From an uncultured Clostridia bacterium (GTDB lineage Bacteria > Bacillota > Clostridia > Oscillospirales > Acutalibacteraceae): a stretch of DNA of 64,000 nucleotides. The DNA is taken from contig CAMAZY010000001.1 of assembly GCA_945863885.1 (NCBI GenBank), positions 62,001 to 126,000 of the forward strand, given 5' to 3'. Of this stretch, positions 27,228 through 35,863 are shown piece after piece; position 1 is the stretch's first letter, and the number at the start of each line of letters is the position of its first letter. A program made the translations under genes and the position numbers. The notes beneath the pieces are model-generated. The model was not told the DNA's origin. It did no database searches and was given only the letters and a program-made list of their open reading frames with translations.

Positions 27228-28418
27228 ATGAGTAAGAAAATTCCTTTGGGAATTGCAATCGGACTGATTTGTATCGCGATAACGGTTTCTTGTGCCGTTA
27301 CCGTCTCTGTTGTCAGCGACAGATACAATACTGTTCTCGGAGGCTTGCCGGAAAAAATTGAAAAATATAAGGTTATTGATGAGCTTGACAAAATAATCAA
27401 CAACAACTATTACGGAAAAAAAGACGAAGACAGCTTTGAGCTTGCTTTTGCGCACGGCTATATCGACGGACTCGGCGATAACTATTCCCGTTTTCTGTCG
27501 GCGGACGAATACACTGATTATGTTGCACAGACACAAGGCGAGATGTCCGGTATCGGTATCGAATATCAAAAGAACAAAAAAGGATATATCGAGGTTACCG
27601 ATGTCTACGATGATTCTCCGGCTCAAAGCGCAGGACTTGCTGTCGGCGATGTGATTGTTGCCTTCGACGGAATAATGATCGATGCAAACAACTATAATGA
27701 TATGGAAGCGAAGCTTTCCGGCGATAAGCTTACAAGCGTCAATATTACATACAGACGAGACAAAAAAGATACAACCGTAAACATTGTAAAAGGCTATGAA
27801 GCCAAATCGGTTTCTTCGAAAGTTTACGGTAATGTCGGTTACATAAAAATATCCGACTTTTATTCTTCGACTGTTGAGCAGGTACAAGCTGCGGTTGATA
27901 AAATAGTTTCGTCCGGGCTAAAAGCGATCGTCATTGATGTCCGGAACAATGCAAGCACCAATTTTGACGTATGTATGCAGGTTCTTGATATTTTCGTTCC
28001 GATCAACGATACGTCTTCACCGGCTGCGGCTGTTGTCAATTCGGACGGAAAAATCGTTGCGCAATATACCACCGAGGCAGGTGAGGTCAGTCTTCCGACG
28101 GCCGTTCTGATCAATGCCAACACGGCGGCGGCTGCCGAACTGTTTGCCTGTAATATGAGAGACTTCGGCAAGGCCGAGCTTGTCGGCAATACAACAAAGG
28201 GAATCGGTTTAAAGCGGGATGTTTTTCGTCTTTCTGACGGAAGCGCTGTTTTGCTTGCGGTAGGTGAAGTGAAACCGTATCGGAGCGAAAGCTTCAATTC
28301 CGTCGGTCTTACTCCGGATCTGGAGTCTGAACTGAAGACAAAGACAAAGCAGCTTGCATCAGACAGCCAGTTTCTTGATGCTTTGACCTTAGTTTCTCCG
28401 TCTGTTGACGAGCAGTGA
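27228..28418 (+). CDS. S41 (CtpA-like) homologue lacking catalytic residues; probable pseudo-protease
   Basis: The 396-residue protein has an N-terminal membrane anchor (residues 5-28), a PDZ domain (about 95-170) and a C-terminal-processing-protease domain. In active relatives the nucleophile is the first Ser of TASASE and the general base is a Lys 25 residues later in FGKG. Here the segment reads TAAAAE (residues 299-304), so the Ser position is Ala301, and residue 326 is Ile. The NPGG oxyanion motif is replaced by NNAST. The fold is retained, so it may be a binding or scaffold protein for the adjacent M23 hydrolase and FtsEX. AAAGGAG precedes the ATG. Confidence 0.85.
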   Translation: MSKKIPLGIAIGLICIAITVSCAVTVSVVSDRYNTVLGGLPEKIEKYKVIDELDKIINNNYYGKKDEDSFELAFAHGYIDGLGDNYSRFLSADEYTDYVAQTQGEMSGIGIEYQKNKKGYIEVTDVYDDSPAQSAGLAVGDVIVAFDGIMIDANNYNDMEAKLSGDKLTSVNITYRRDKKDTTVNIVKGYEAKSVSSKVYGNVGYIKISDFYSSTVEQVQAAVDKIVSSGLKAIVIDVRNNASTNFDVCMQVLDIFVPINDTSSPAAAVVNSDGKIVAQYTTEAGEVSLPTAVLINANTAAAAELFACNMRDFGKAELVGNTTKGIGLKRDVFRLSDGSAVLLAVGEVKPYRSESFNSVGLTPDLESELKTKTKQLASDSQFLDALTLVSPSVDEQ

Positions 28419-28441
28419 TTTATCAGAAAGGTTGAGATCTT

Positions 28442-31291
28442 TTGTCAGTAAAAGTTTCAATAATTATATCGGTCCATAACGATGAAAAAAATCTCAAAAC
28501 AGCCCTTGATTCCATGAAGAACCAGACCCTTAAGCAAATTGAGGTTCTTATGATCGATGCGGATTCAACGGATTCTTCCGCTGAGATTATGAAAAGCTAC
28601 TGCTCGGATAAGCGGTTTCATTATCATCACATTGATAAGTACAGCTTTTCACTTGCAAGGAATTATGGCATTTCAATCGCCAAAGGAAAATATATCGCTT
28701 TCGGTGACGCCAGCGTCATTTTCACAAAAGATTTATTGGAGGATATGTACAGCAAGGCGGAAAAGGAAGACGCCGATCTTTGCGTCGCACCGATGGCAAG
28801 CTCTGATATTTACGGAAAGCATATCTTCAAAAGCAGCGGCATCTTGTCAGGCCGCAAGAAAACCGACAAATTCGATACCGATTTGATATGGAATCCGTCA
28901 GTGACCAATAAGCTTTTCAAGAGAGAAAAAATCAAACAGCTCGGGTTAGAATTCAGCGCTTTCGGCAAGGCAAGAGAAGCGGCGTTTACGCTGCCGTTCG
29001 CCTTCGAAAGTAATGTCATTGTCTGCTCGTCTAAGGGAGCGGCAAGTTATGTGATTCCCGTCATAAACAGCGGTGTGGCAGAATTTCCGATTGAGCACTA
29101 TCTTGATGCTTATGAGTTTATTCTTGAACGTGCGCATGAGGCCTTCAACAAATCTTTGGAAAGCTGTGTTTCGGACTTTGACCGAAAGGAACTGAAGAAG
29201 GTTTCCGTCTGCTATATTGATGAACTGATACTCAAAGAAATAACCGTCCTTCTTTATAGCTATTACCGGCATTTCTGGTCATTGGAGGACGGTGAAATCA
29301 AGCGGTATGTCGATATCCTCAATCAGTTGATTTCAAAGCTTTCCGGAGGAGGACGCAAGCGTCTTCATTCGATGAACAAGGATATTTTTTACGACGGACG
29401 TCTAATCGATAATAAGGCGGAAATGGCCGAAAAGCCGAGAGTTACCGTCTGTATCGGAAAGAGCGAAAAAAGAGGTCATCTTCATGAAAAGAGACTCAGG
29501 ATTCAGGTTTCTTCCATCTTTGAACAGACGATGCCTTGCTTTGAGCTTTTGGTTGACAGCAGACTTCGGGACATTTTTCCGAAAGAATGGGCATCTTTCC
29601 CGAATGTCCGGTTTATTGAGGCGCAGTCGCTTGCGGATTTTAAAGATGCGGCTTTATCTGTCTGCCGTACGAAATACATTATGTACCAGGACGGATTTGC
29701 AAGATTGAATCCGAAAATATTGATGAGACATTATACAGCCCATCAAAGCGGTGAAAAATACGGCTTTACCACATCGCCGCTGACAAAATTTGACGGTCAG
29801 AAAACAAGCGAATACTCTTTTTCGGATCTCAGCTTTTATTCCAGTATGGACACGACGAGAGTTGAGCCGGGCGACAATATGTTTGCGCTTGATTTGTTCT
29901 TTTGCAATAAGGTCTTTAGGGCGGATCACCTCAACGGCATTCATTTTTCGTTTTCGGATAATCCGGTCCGTGATATGTATAAGCTTTATGAGCATTCCAA
30001 GTTTAAAAAGCTTTATCATCGGGGCGCTTATCTTCCCTATACAGAGGAAGAAGCACTCAAGCTGCTGAAAGATGAACAGGACTGTCTGCCGTCTGACTGT
30101 AAAGTCATTTACCGCAAGTATAAGTCAATTTATTTTTCGGCGGTGACCTTAAAGAAAGAAAAACAAAAAGTTGTTGAAGCCGCCAAGCGGATAAAGCGGC
30201 TTGCAGTCAACCTTATCGGCCGCATTCTGGTTTTCTTCTTCAGCAAAATGCGTATCAGAAAACGAGTGTTCTTTTATACGATACGAAGTAACGGTACGCT
30301 TCTTGAAAACATTGATTCTGTTTATAAGGCGTGTGACTGCAAAAAGGTCGTTTTTGCCAAAATGCTTCCGCATTCGCTGAAAGATATCCTGAAGGTCAAA
30401 TACTATATGCTGACAAGCAAGGTCTTGGTTACCGATGACTATTTTAAATATCTTCGCAATATCAGACTCAGACCGGAGCAAAAACTTGTTCAGCTGTGGC
30501 ACGCCTGCGGCGCATTCAAGCGGTTCGGACTTGATGCGCCCTCAAAGCTTACAAGAATTGAGGAGTATAATACCCACTCGCAATATGATGTTGTCTGTGT
30601 ATCTTCCGAATACGTTCGTCAGTTTTATGCACACGCATTCGGTATTGATATCGATCTTGTTCAACCGGTCGGGTCACCGCGTACCGACGGTCTTCTTGAC
30701 AGTGAGAATATCAGAAATCAAAAAGACCTGATCACGACGAAGCATCCGCTTTTAAAAAATAAAAAAGTGTATGTTTATCTTCCTACGTTCCGTGAAATGT
30801 ACGGTTCGGTTGTTGATTTTGATCCGTGCATCGATTGGGCAAAGCTGAATGATGAACTTGATGACGATGAAGTATTTATCGTCGGCCGTCATCCTGTGAT
30901 GAAAAAAGAATTCTTCAGCACTCATATTTATTCCCGGGTGAAAGATTATACGTTTGAATCGACGACCGAGCTTTTAAGCGTTGCGGATGTCGTGATAACG
31001 GACTATTCATCCATTATATTCGATGCCGCTCTTCTGAACCGTCCTTTGGTTTTTTACTGTCCCGACTATGAAACGTATGAAAGAGATTTCTATCTTGATT
31101 ATGAAAGGGATTTACCGGGTGAAATCATATACGACAGTGAAAGGCTTCTCGATGCTGTAAGAAATACTCACATTGACTATAACTCACAGGCGATGCAAAG
31201 CTTCAAAGAGAAGGAGCTTGGAGCGTGTGACGGTCATGCAACCGAGCGTGCCGCCGGAATGGTTATGAATTTACTCAACGGTCATGATTGA
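28442..31291 (+). CDS. Multidomain GT2 and CDP-glycerol glycerophosphotransferase (TagF-like)
   Basis: The 949-residue protein starts with TTG at 28442 behind GAAAGG. Residues 5-115 form a GT2 fold (VSIIISVHNDE...IDADSTDSS). A divergent second segment follows (about 330-560). The C-terminal 330 residues are a Glyphos_transf domain with LWHACGAFKRFG, GSPRTDGL, YLPTFRE and VITDYSSIIFDAALL. Such enzymes build or decorate teichoic-acid-like wall polymers. A single TM-like stretch lies near residue 590. It is last in the ftsEX group. Confidence 0.85.
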   Translation: MSVKVSIIISVHNDEKNLKTALDSMKNQTLKQIEVLMIDADSTDSSAEIMKSYCSDKRFHYHHIDKYSFSLARNYGISIAKGKYIAFGDASVIFTKDLLEDMYSKAEKEDADLCVAPMASSDIYGKHIFKSSGILSGRKKTDKFDTDLIWNPSVTNKLFKREKIKQLGLEFSAFGKAREAAFTLPFAFESNVIVCSSKGAASYVIPVINSGVAEFPIEHYLDAYEFILERAHEAFNKSLESCVSDFDRKELKKVSVCYIDELILKEITVLLYSYYRHFWSLEDGEIKRYVDILNQLISKLSGGGRKRLHSMNKDIFYDGRLIDNKAEMAEKPRVTVCIGKSEKRGHLHEKRLRIQVSSIFEQTMPCFELLVDSRLRDIFPKEWASFPNVRFIEAQSLADFKDAALSVCRTKYIMYQDGFARLNPKILMRHYTAHQSGEKYGFTTSPLTKFDGQKTSEYSFSDLSFYSSMDTTRVEPGDNMFALDLFFCNKVFRADHLNGIHFSFSDNPVRDMYKLYEHSKFKKLYHRGAYLPYTEEEALKLLKDEQDCLPSDCKVIYRKYKSIYFSAVTLKKEKQKVVEAAKRIKRLAVNLIGRILVFFFSKMRIRKRVFFYTIRSNGTLLENIDSVYKACDCKKVVFAKMLPHSLKDILKVKYYMLTSKVLVTDDYFKYLRNIRLRPEQKLVQLWHACGAFKRFGLDAPSKLTRIEEYNTHSQYDVVCVSSEYVRQFYAHAFGIDIDLVQPVGSPRTDGLLDSENIRNQKDLITTKHPLLKNKKVYVYLPTFREMYGSVVDFDPCIDWAKLNDELDDDEVFIVGRHPVMKKEFFSTHIYSRVKDYTFESTTELLSVADVVITDYSSIIFDAALLNRPLVFYCPDYETYERDFYLDYERDLPGEIIYDSERLLDAVRNTHIDYNSQAMQSFKEKELGACDGHATERAAGMVMNLLNGHD

Positions 31292-31314
31292 TTTTCAAAC
31301 AAAATTTTACATTT

Positions 31315-31350
31315 CAGCCGACGTGTTTATTTCACGGCGGCTGTTATTTT
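31315..31350 (+). terminator. Terminator after the TagF-like gene
   Basis: An 11-bp stem with one mismatch (CAGCCGACGTG at 31315-31325 against CACGGCGGCTG at 31333-31343) is followed by TTATTTT. Confidence 0.7.
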
Positions 31351-31435
31351 CGGCTCATTTTACCGATAATAATCGTTTTGGTTTTGCCTAAATTATAATT
31401 GCGATTCAAAAATCGCATCGGAGGTGAAAACAAAA

Positions 31436-32644
31436 ATGAAATTTTTAAAAGCTTTTAGAATCATAAGCTTGTTTATCGTTACTTCGTTGCTTATTCTGAT
31501 GGTATACGGATTTTATTCAGTGCCCGATGAGCTTCACCAACTGACAAATGAAGAAATAAGCGTAAACGGGCTGTTCACGGTAAGATATGAAAATGAGAAC
31601 GTATTAAAAAGAGAATCCAATAACAGTGGCAGTTACACTGTTAAAATCAGTCTTTTTAATGCCATACCGATTAAAAATTCAACCGTGACTGTCGGCAAAA
31701 GACAGTATGCGGTGGTTTCGGGTTCTATATTCGGACTCAGGATATATACCGATGGGGTTTTGATTGTCGGAACGCAGGAAATTGAAACAGCAGACGGCAA
31801 AATCAATCCGGCACAGGCGGTCGGTATCAAAAAAGGCGACCGAATCATTTCAATAAACGGAGAGAAGGTCAGCAGCTGTGAAAGTGTGTCGGAAAAACTG
31901 AGTAGTGCGGGAGGAAATCCGGTAATGATCGTCATACGAAGAAATAACAATGACATGACGGTTACCTTAGTTCCGGCGTATTCAGTCGCTGAGCAAAAGT
32001 ACAGAGCCGGTTTGTGGATAAAAGACAGTGCGGCCGGAATCGGCACCCTGACATTTTATGATAAGGAAACCGGAATGTTTGCAGGGCTCGGTCATGCCGT
32101 CTGTGATACGGATACGGGAGACATTTTACCGATGGCGTACGGAGACACCGTCAAAGCTTCCATCTGCGGATGCTACAAGGGCAAATCGGGGCAGGCGGGT
32201 GAGCTTTGCGGAACATTTACCTCTGATACAACGGGAATTTTGATCGAAAATAACACTTTAGGTGTATACGGAAGCTTTTTATCGGGAAAAACGGAAGGAA
32301 AACTTACTCCGGTGGCACTTGAAAGTGAAGTTAAAACAGGAAAGGCCGAAATCATTTCAACTGTAGATGAGAACGGACCTCAGAAATTTGAAATCAATAT
32401 TATAAAAATCAACAAAAATGACAGCCATCATAGAAATATGATTATCGAAATTTGTGATAAAACTCTTTTAAACAAAACCGGCGGCATTGTGCAGGGTATG
32501 AGCGGAAGTCCGATTATTCAAAACGGAATGCTCGTCGGGGCGGTAACTCACGTTTTTGTAAATGATCCGAAAAAAGGCTATGCAGTTTTTGCCGCCGACA
32601 TGATGGAAGAAATACAGACCATAAAAATGCAGGCGGCAAGTTGA
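31436..32644 (+). CDS. spoIVB: SpoIVB serine peptidase (S55)
   Basis: The 402-residue protein starts at ATG 31436 behind GGAGGTGA. An N-terminal TM segment, a PDZ domain (about residues 105-185) and the S55 domain with catalytic His in GLGHAVCD and Ser in GMSGSPIIQNG are all visible. SpoIVB is made in the forespore and triggers pro-sigma-K processing in the mother cell. In most endospore formers spo0A follows spoIVB; here a convergent ferredoxin gene follows instead. A sporulation sigma promoter was not confidently seen. Confidence 0.93.
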   Translation: MKFLKAFRIISLFIVTSLLILMVYGFYSVPDELHQLTNEEISVNGLFTVRYENENVLKRESNNSGSYTVKISLFNAIPIKNSTVTVGKRQYAVVSGSIFGLRIYTDGVLIVGTQEIETADGKINPAQAVGIKKGDRIISINGEKVSSCESVSEKLSSAGGNPVMIVIRRNNNDMTVTLVPAYSVAEQKYRAGLWIKDSAAGIGTLTFYDKETGMFAGLGHAVCDTDTGDILPMAYGDTVKASICGCYKGKSGQAGELCGTFTSDTTGILIENNTLGVYGSFLSGKTEGKLTPVALESEVKTGKAEIISTVDENGPQKFEINIIKINKNDSHHRNMIIEICDKTLLNKTGGIVQGMSGSPIIQNGMLVGAVTHVFVNDPKKGYAVFAADMMEEIQTIKMQAAS

Positions 32645-32726
32645 GCAGGCGGAGCAGTAATGGGCTCAGGAAAAATAAAAACAAAAAAGCCATGCGAAAA
32701 ATCGCATAGCAAACAAAAAAAAGAAT

Positions 32727-32752
32727 AACAGGGTCGCCATGGCAACCCTGTT
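32727..32752 (-). terminator. Terminator after the ferredoxin gene
   Basis: A near-perfect palindromic stem AACAGGGT.../...ACCCTGTT (32727-32752) is followed on the minus strand by ATTCTTTTTTTT. Confidence 0.75.
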
Positions 32753-32764
32753 AATTTATGCCGA

Positions 32765-32935
32765 TTAGCCCTCGCTGATTGCACTTACGGGGCAACCGTC
32801 TGCACAAGCGCCGCATTCGATGCAGGAATCAGCATCAATAACGTACTGACCGTCGCCTTCGCTGATTGCGCCGACAGGGCAGCCGTCTGCGCAGGAACCG
32901 CAGGAAATGCAATCGCCGCTAATTACGTATGCCAT
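32765..32935 (-). CDS. Small 2[4Fe-4S] ferredoxin, 56 residues
   Basis: This 56-residue protein has two clostridial ferredoxin cluster motifs, CISCGSCADGCP and CIECGACADGCP, each CxxCxxCxxxCP, with the typical PVGAIS/PVSAIS after each. It starts MAYVISGD at 32935, seven bases after a perfect AAGGAGG. It carries electrons at low potential for enzymes such as hydrogenase or pyruvate:ferredoxin oxidoreductase. It is monocistronic, convergent with spoIVB, and has its own terminator. Confidence 0.93.
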   Translation of the reverse strand: MAYVISGDCISCGSCADGCPVGAISEGDGQYVIDADSCIECGACADGCPVSAISEG

Positions 32936-33105
32936 CGTCATAACCTCCTTAAATCGATTTAGTTCATTTTATCATAAATTATGAAAATATCAAGTACCAA
33001 ATACAGGTTTTAACGGAAAAGTTGAAATTTTTTTGAAAATAATTCGAATTTCCAATCAAAAAGACGGACATCTTGAAGAAAGAAATAGATTTTATCCGTT
33101 TTTTG

Positions 33106-33134
33106 TTGACTATTTGCACTTTTTCTATTAAAAT
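33106..33134 (+). promoter_or_regulatory. Sigma-A promoter for the GH89 gene
   Basis: TTGACT (33106-33111), 17-bp spacer, TAAAAT (33129-33134). Transcription would begin near 33141, which rules out the upstream in-frame start at 33073 and supports ATG 33166. Confidence 0.75.
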
Positions 33135-33165
33135 CATCAAGAATGTTATATCGGAGATGATTTAC

Positions 33166-35775
33166 ATGAGCACAAATCCAATTAAAATCGAAAAAAACAT
33201 GGTTTTTTCAAACACAAATAACGAAGATGTCTACAAAGCGTTTGATGAAAAACCGAGAACGAAGTGGGTCGGTAAATCCTATCCCGGATATATTGACATC
33301 TCGCTCGGCTGTTATTATCAGATAAAGAAAGTTTCGGTGCAAACCAATACGGACGGGTATTGTCTGTTTTCCGTTTATTCCAGTACGGACGGTATAAATT
33401 TCGAGGAGAAGCTTATACAGGACAGCGAGATTTTGTGCAAAGGTCTCTATTCGTTTGACTGTGATTTCAAGTCGTATGCACTCCGCATCTATATAAAATA
33501 CGTTTCATCGTCCGATTGTATTTGTCTGAAAAATGTTTCCGTGTGCGGAAATAAGCTTGACGAAGAACTGATAAAACCTGCGGTTGCTTTTCCGAAGGAT
33601 TTTTCCGAAAGTCCGTATAACAGACTGCTGACCGTGAAAGACACGGTTGACGAGTTGCACGCTTTGGTCGGACGGACAATCGGCACCGAATACAGCGATT
33701 GCTTTATATTTGACATTGATGTTAACGGCGGTGAGTATTTTACGATCAGTGACTGTGACGGAAAAATCAAGATTCAGGCAAACAACGGCGTAAATGCTGC
33801 CGCAGGTCTGAACTTTTACTATAAACAGTATTGCGGCGTTCACCTTTCACAGGTGGGAAACAATATCATTATGCCGGAAAAATTGCCTGCTGTCGGAAAA
33901 AGCATATGCCGAAAGACTCCGTTTCATGTCCGGTATTCCTATAATTATTGTGCTTTGTCTTATACAATGGCGTTCTGGCAGGAGGACGAGTGGCAGAAAG
34001 AGCTTGACAGACTGGCCTTGCAGGGCGTGAATGTTGTTCTTGATATTACCGCCATAGAGGAGGTTTACCGAAGATTTTTACTTGAGCTCGGTTACAACAT
34101 GAATGAGATTAAAGCCTTTATTACCGGTCCCGCTTATTATGCGTGGTTCAATATGGCGAATATTTATGGGGTAGGTGGTCCTCTTCCTGACGGTTTTTTT
34201 GAAAAGCATACCGAACTTGCAAGAAAGAATCATCTTTTCATGCGCAAAATGGGAATGCAGCCCGTACTGCAAGGCTATTCGGGAATGGTTCCGGTTGATA
34301 TCAAAAAGTATCTCCCCAATGCATCGGTGATTCCGCAGGGAAAATGGAATGCGCTTGACAGACCGTATATGCTGAAAACCGACAGTGAAACATACAGTAA
34401 GCTTGCCCGTTTGTTTTATCGGTGCCAGAGAGATGTTTTCGGCGACGTGTCTCATTTTTACGCAACCGATCCTTTCCATGAAGGCGGCAAAAGCGGAAGA
34501 ATGAAAGTTGAAAATGTAGGAAGACAAATCATGGCTTCCATTCTTGAAGCCGATCCCGAGGGAATCTGGATCATTCAATCCTGGGGAGAAAATCCTTCGA
34601 AACAGCTGCTTGACGGAATCGGAGAGAACAAAAAGCACGCCCTCATACTTGATCTCTATGCTGAAAAAAAACCGAGATGGAAAAATTATCTCGGAAAGGA
34701 ATTTCTGTCTACTCCCTGGGTTTACTGTATGCTTAACAACTTCGGCGGACGAATGGGGCTGCACGGACATCTCAGGACAATTGCAAACGAAATTGCCGCC
34801 GCATACGGACAGGCGGATTATATGAACGGCATCGGCATCACCCCGGAAGCCACTTTTTCCAATCCGATCATCTACGATCTGTTTTTTGAAACCGCATGGT
34901 CGCAAAGCGGAAAACCTGAGCCGATTGATTTGAACGAATGGCTGAAAGGCTATGCAAAAAGACGCTACGGAAGCTGCAGTGAAAAAATGTACGAGTCGCT
35001 TTTGCTTTTAAACGATACGGTTTATAACCCGGAACTGAATGAAAACGGAGAAGGCGCCCCCGAGTCGATTGTCAACGCAAGACCGTCTTTTCAGGTCAAG
35101 TCTGCCTCGACATGGGGAAACAACGTTGTTGCATACGATAAAACCGAATTTGAAAAAGCCGTTTCGCTTTTTGCCGGATGCTACGACGAATGCAAGGATT
35201 TTGACGGATATATGTTTGATCTTGTCGATTTGTTAAAGCAAGTAATCTCCAATACGGCCGCCGAATATCAAGAAAAAATGATCGCTGCTTGCAAGAATAA
35301 AGACCTGATAGAATTTATGAAAGTCAGTGACAAATTTATTTCGATGATTAAATTTAACGACGAGCTGCTTTCGAGAAGAAAAGAGTTCCTTTTGGGGACA
35401 TGGCTCAATCAGGCGAAGAATCTTGCCGACGGGTTTGACGAGTTCACGAAACATATTTTTGAATTTAACGCCCGTGCGCTTATCACAACATGGGCAGGTT
35501 CACGAGCGGCGGCCAACGAGGGCGGACTTGCCGATTATTCCAATAAACAGTGGTCGGGACTGACGGCTGATTTCTATTTAACAAGATGGAAAAAATGGAT
35601 AGATAACTGCATTTCTGCGCTGTCAGGCAATCCGAGCGAAAGCATTGACTGGTTTAAGCTTGAAAACAAATGGACGTGGCAGCGAAACGAATATCCCGAT
35701 ACTCCGACGCAATTGCAGTATCCGGAAGATGTCGATACCGTCCTGAATCAGTATAATTTCAGCAGTTCACGATAA
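33166..35775 (+). CDS. Alpha-N-acetylglucosaminidase, glycoside hydrolase family 89
   Basis: The 869-residue protein starts at ATG 33166, nine bases after GGAG. The N-terminal 115 residues resemble an F5/8-type discoidin carbohydrate-binding module (FSNTNNEDVYKAFDEK, GYIDISLG). Then come the NAGLU N-terminal and TIM-barrel domains with FHVRYSYNYCALSYTMAFW, YYAWFNMANIYGVGGPLPD and DPFHEGGKSG, and a helical C-terminus with TTWAG. GH89 enzymes remove terminal alpha-linked GlcNAc, as in mucin O-glycans and heparan sulfate. No signal peptide is seen, so the enzyme is probably cytoplasmic. Confidence 0.9.
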   Translation: MSTNPIKIEKNMVFSNTNNEDVYKAFDEKPRTKWVGKSYPGYIDISLGCYYQIKKVSVQTNTDGYCLFSVYSSTDGINFEEKLIQDSEILCKGLYSFDCDFKSYALRIYIKYVSSSDCICLKNVSVCGNKLDEELIKPAVAFPKDFSESPYNRLLTVKDTVDELHALVGRTIGTEYSDCFIFDIDVNGGEYFTISDCDGKIKIQANNGVNAAAGLNFYYKQYCGVHLSQVGNNIIMPEKLPAVGKSICRKTPFHVRYSYNYCALSYTMAFWQEDEWQKELDRLALQGVNVVLDITAIEEVYRRFLLELGYNMNEIKAFITGPAYYAWFNMANIYGVGGPLPDGFFEKHTELARKNHLFMRKMGMQPVLQGYSGMVPVDIKKYLPNASVIPQGKWNALDRPYMLKTDSETYSKLARLFYRCQRDVFGDVSHFYATDPFHEGGKSGRMKVENVGRQIMASILEADPEGIWIIQSWGENPSKQLLDGIGENKKHALILDLYAEKKPRWKNYLGKEFLSTPWVYCMLNNFGGRMGLHGHLRTIANEIAAAYGQADYMNGIGITPEATFSNPIIYDLFFETAWSQSGKPEPIDLNEWLKGYAKRRYGSCSEKMYESLLLLNDTVYNPELNENGEGAPESIVNARPSFQVKSASTWGNNVVAYDKTEFEKAVSLFAGCYDECKDFDGYMFDLVDLLKQVISNTAAEYQEKMIAACKNKDLIEFMKVSDKFISMIKFNDELLSRRKEFLLGTWLNQAKNLADGFDEFTKHIFEFNARALITTWAGSRAAANEGGLADYSNKQWSGLTADFYLTRWKKWIDNCISALSGNPSESIDWFKLENKWTWQRNEYPDTPTQLQYPEDVDTVLNQYNFSSSR

Positions 35776-35780
35776 AACAG

Positions 35781-35809
35781 TTGTTATTTTTTGCGGTTTG
35801 TTGTATAAT
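35781..35809 (+). promoter_or_regulatory. Sigma-A promoter for holB-ricT
   Basis: TTGTTA (35781-35786), 17-bp spacer, TATAAT (35804-35809), about 55 bp upstream of the GTG start of holB. Confidence 0.72.
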
Positions 35810-35863
35810 AAAAAATATCGTGTTTTACTGTATTTCATTTTCGTTTTTTGCGGAGGATAAAGT

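Noticed and set aside
27129..27887. Open frame on the minus strand across the S41 homologue
   Set aside because: Antisense to a well-supported gene, Ile/Phe/Asn-rich and with no family resemblance.
33073..33165. N-terminal extension of the GH89 protein from base 33073
   Set aside because: The stretch contains the promoter (TTGACT and TAAAAT) and the predicted transcription start, so it cannot be translated from that promoter.
34078..34905. Open frame of 275 codons on the minus strand inside the GH89 gene
   Set aside because: It mirrors the codon pattern of the GH89 gene, is compositionally odd and has no initiation signals.
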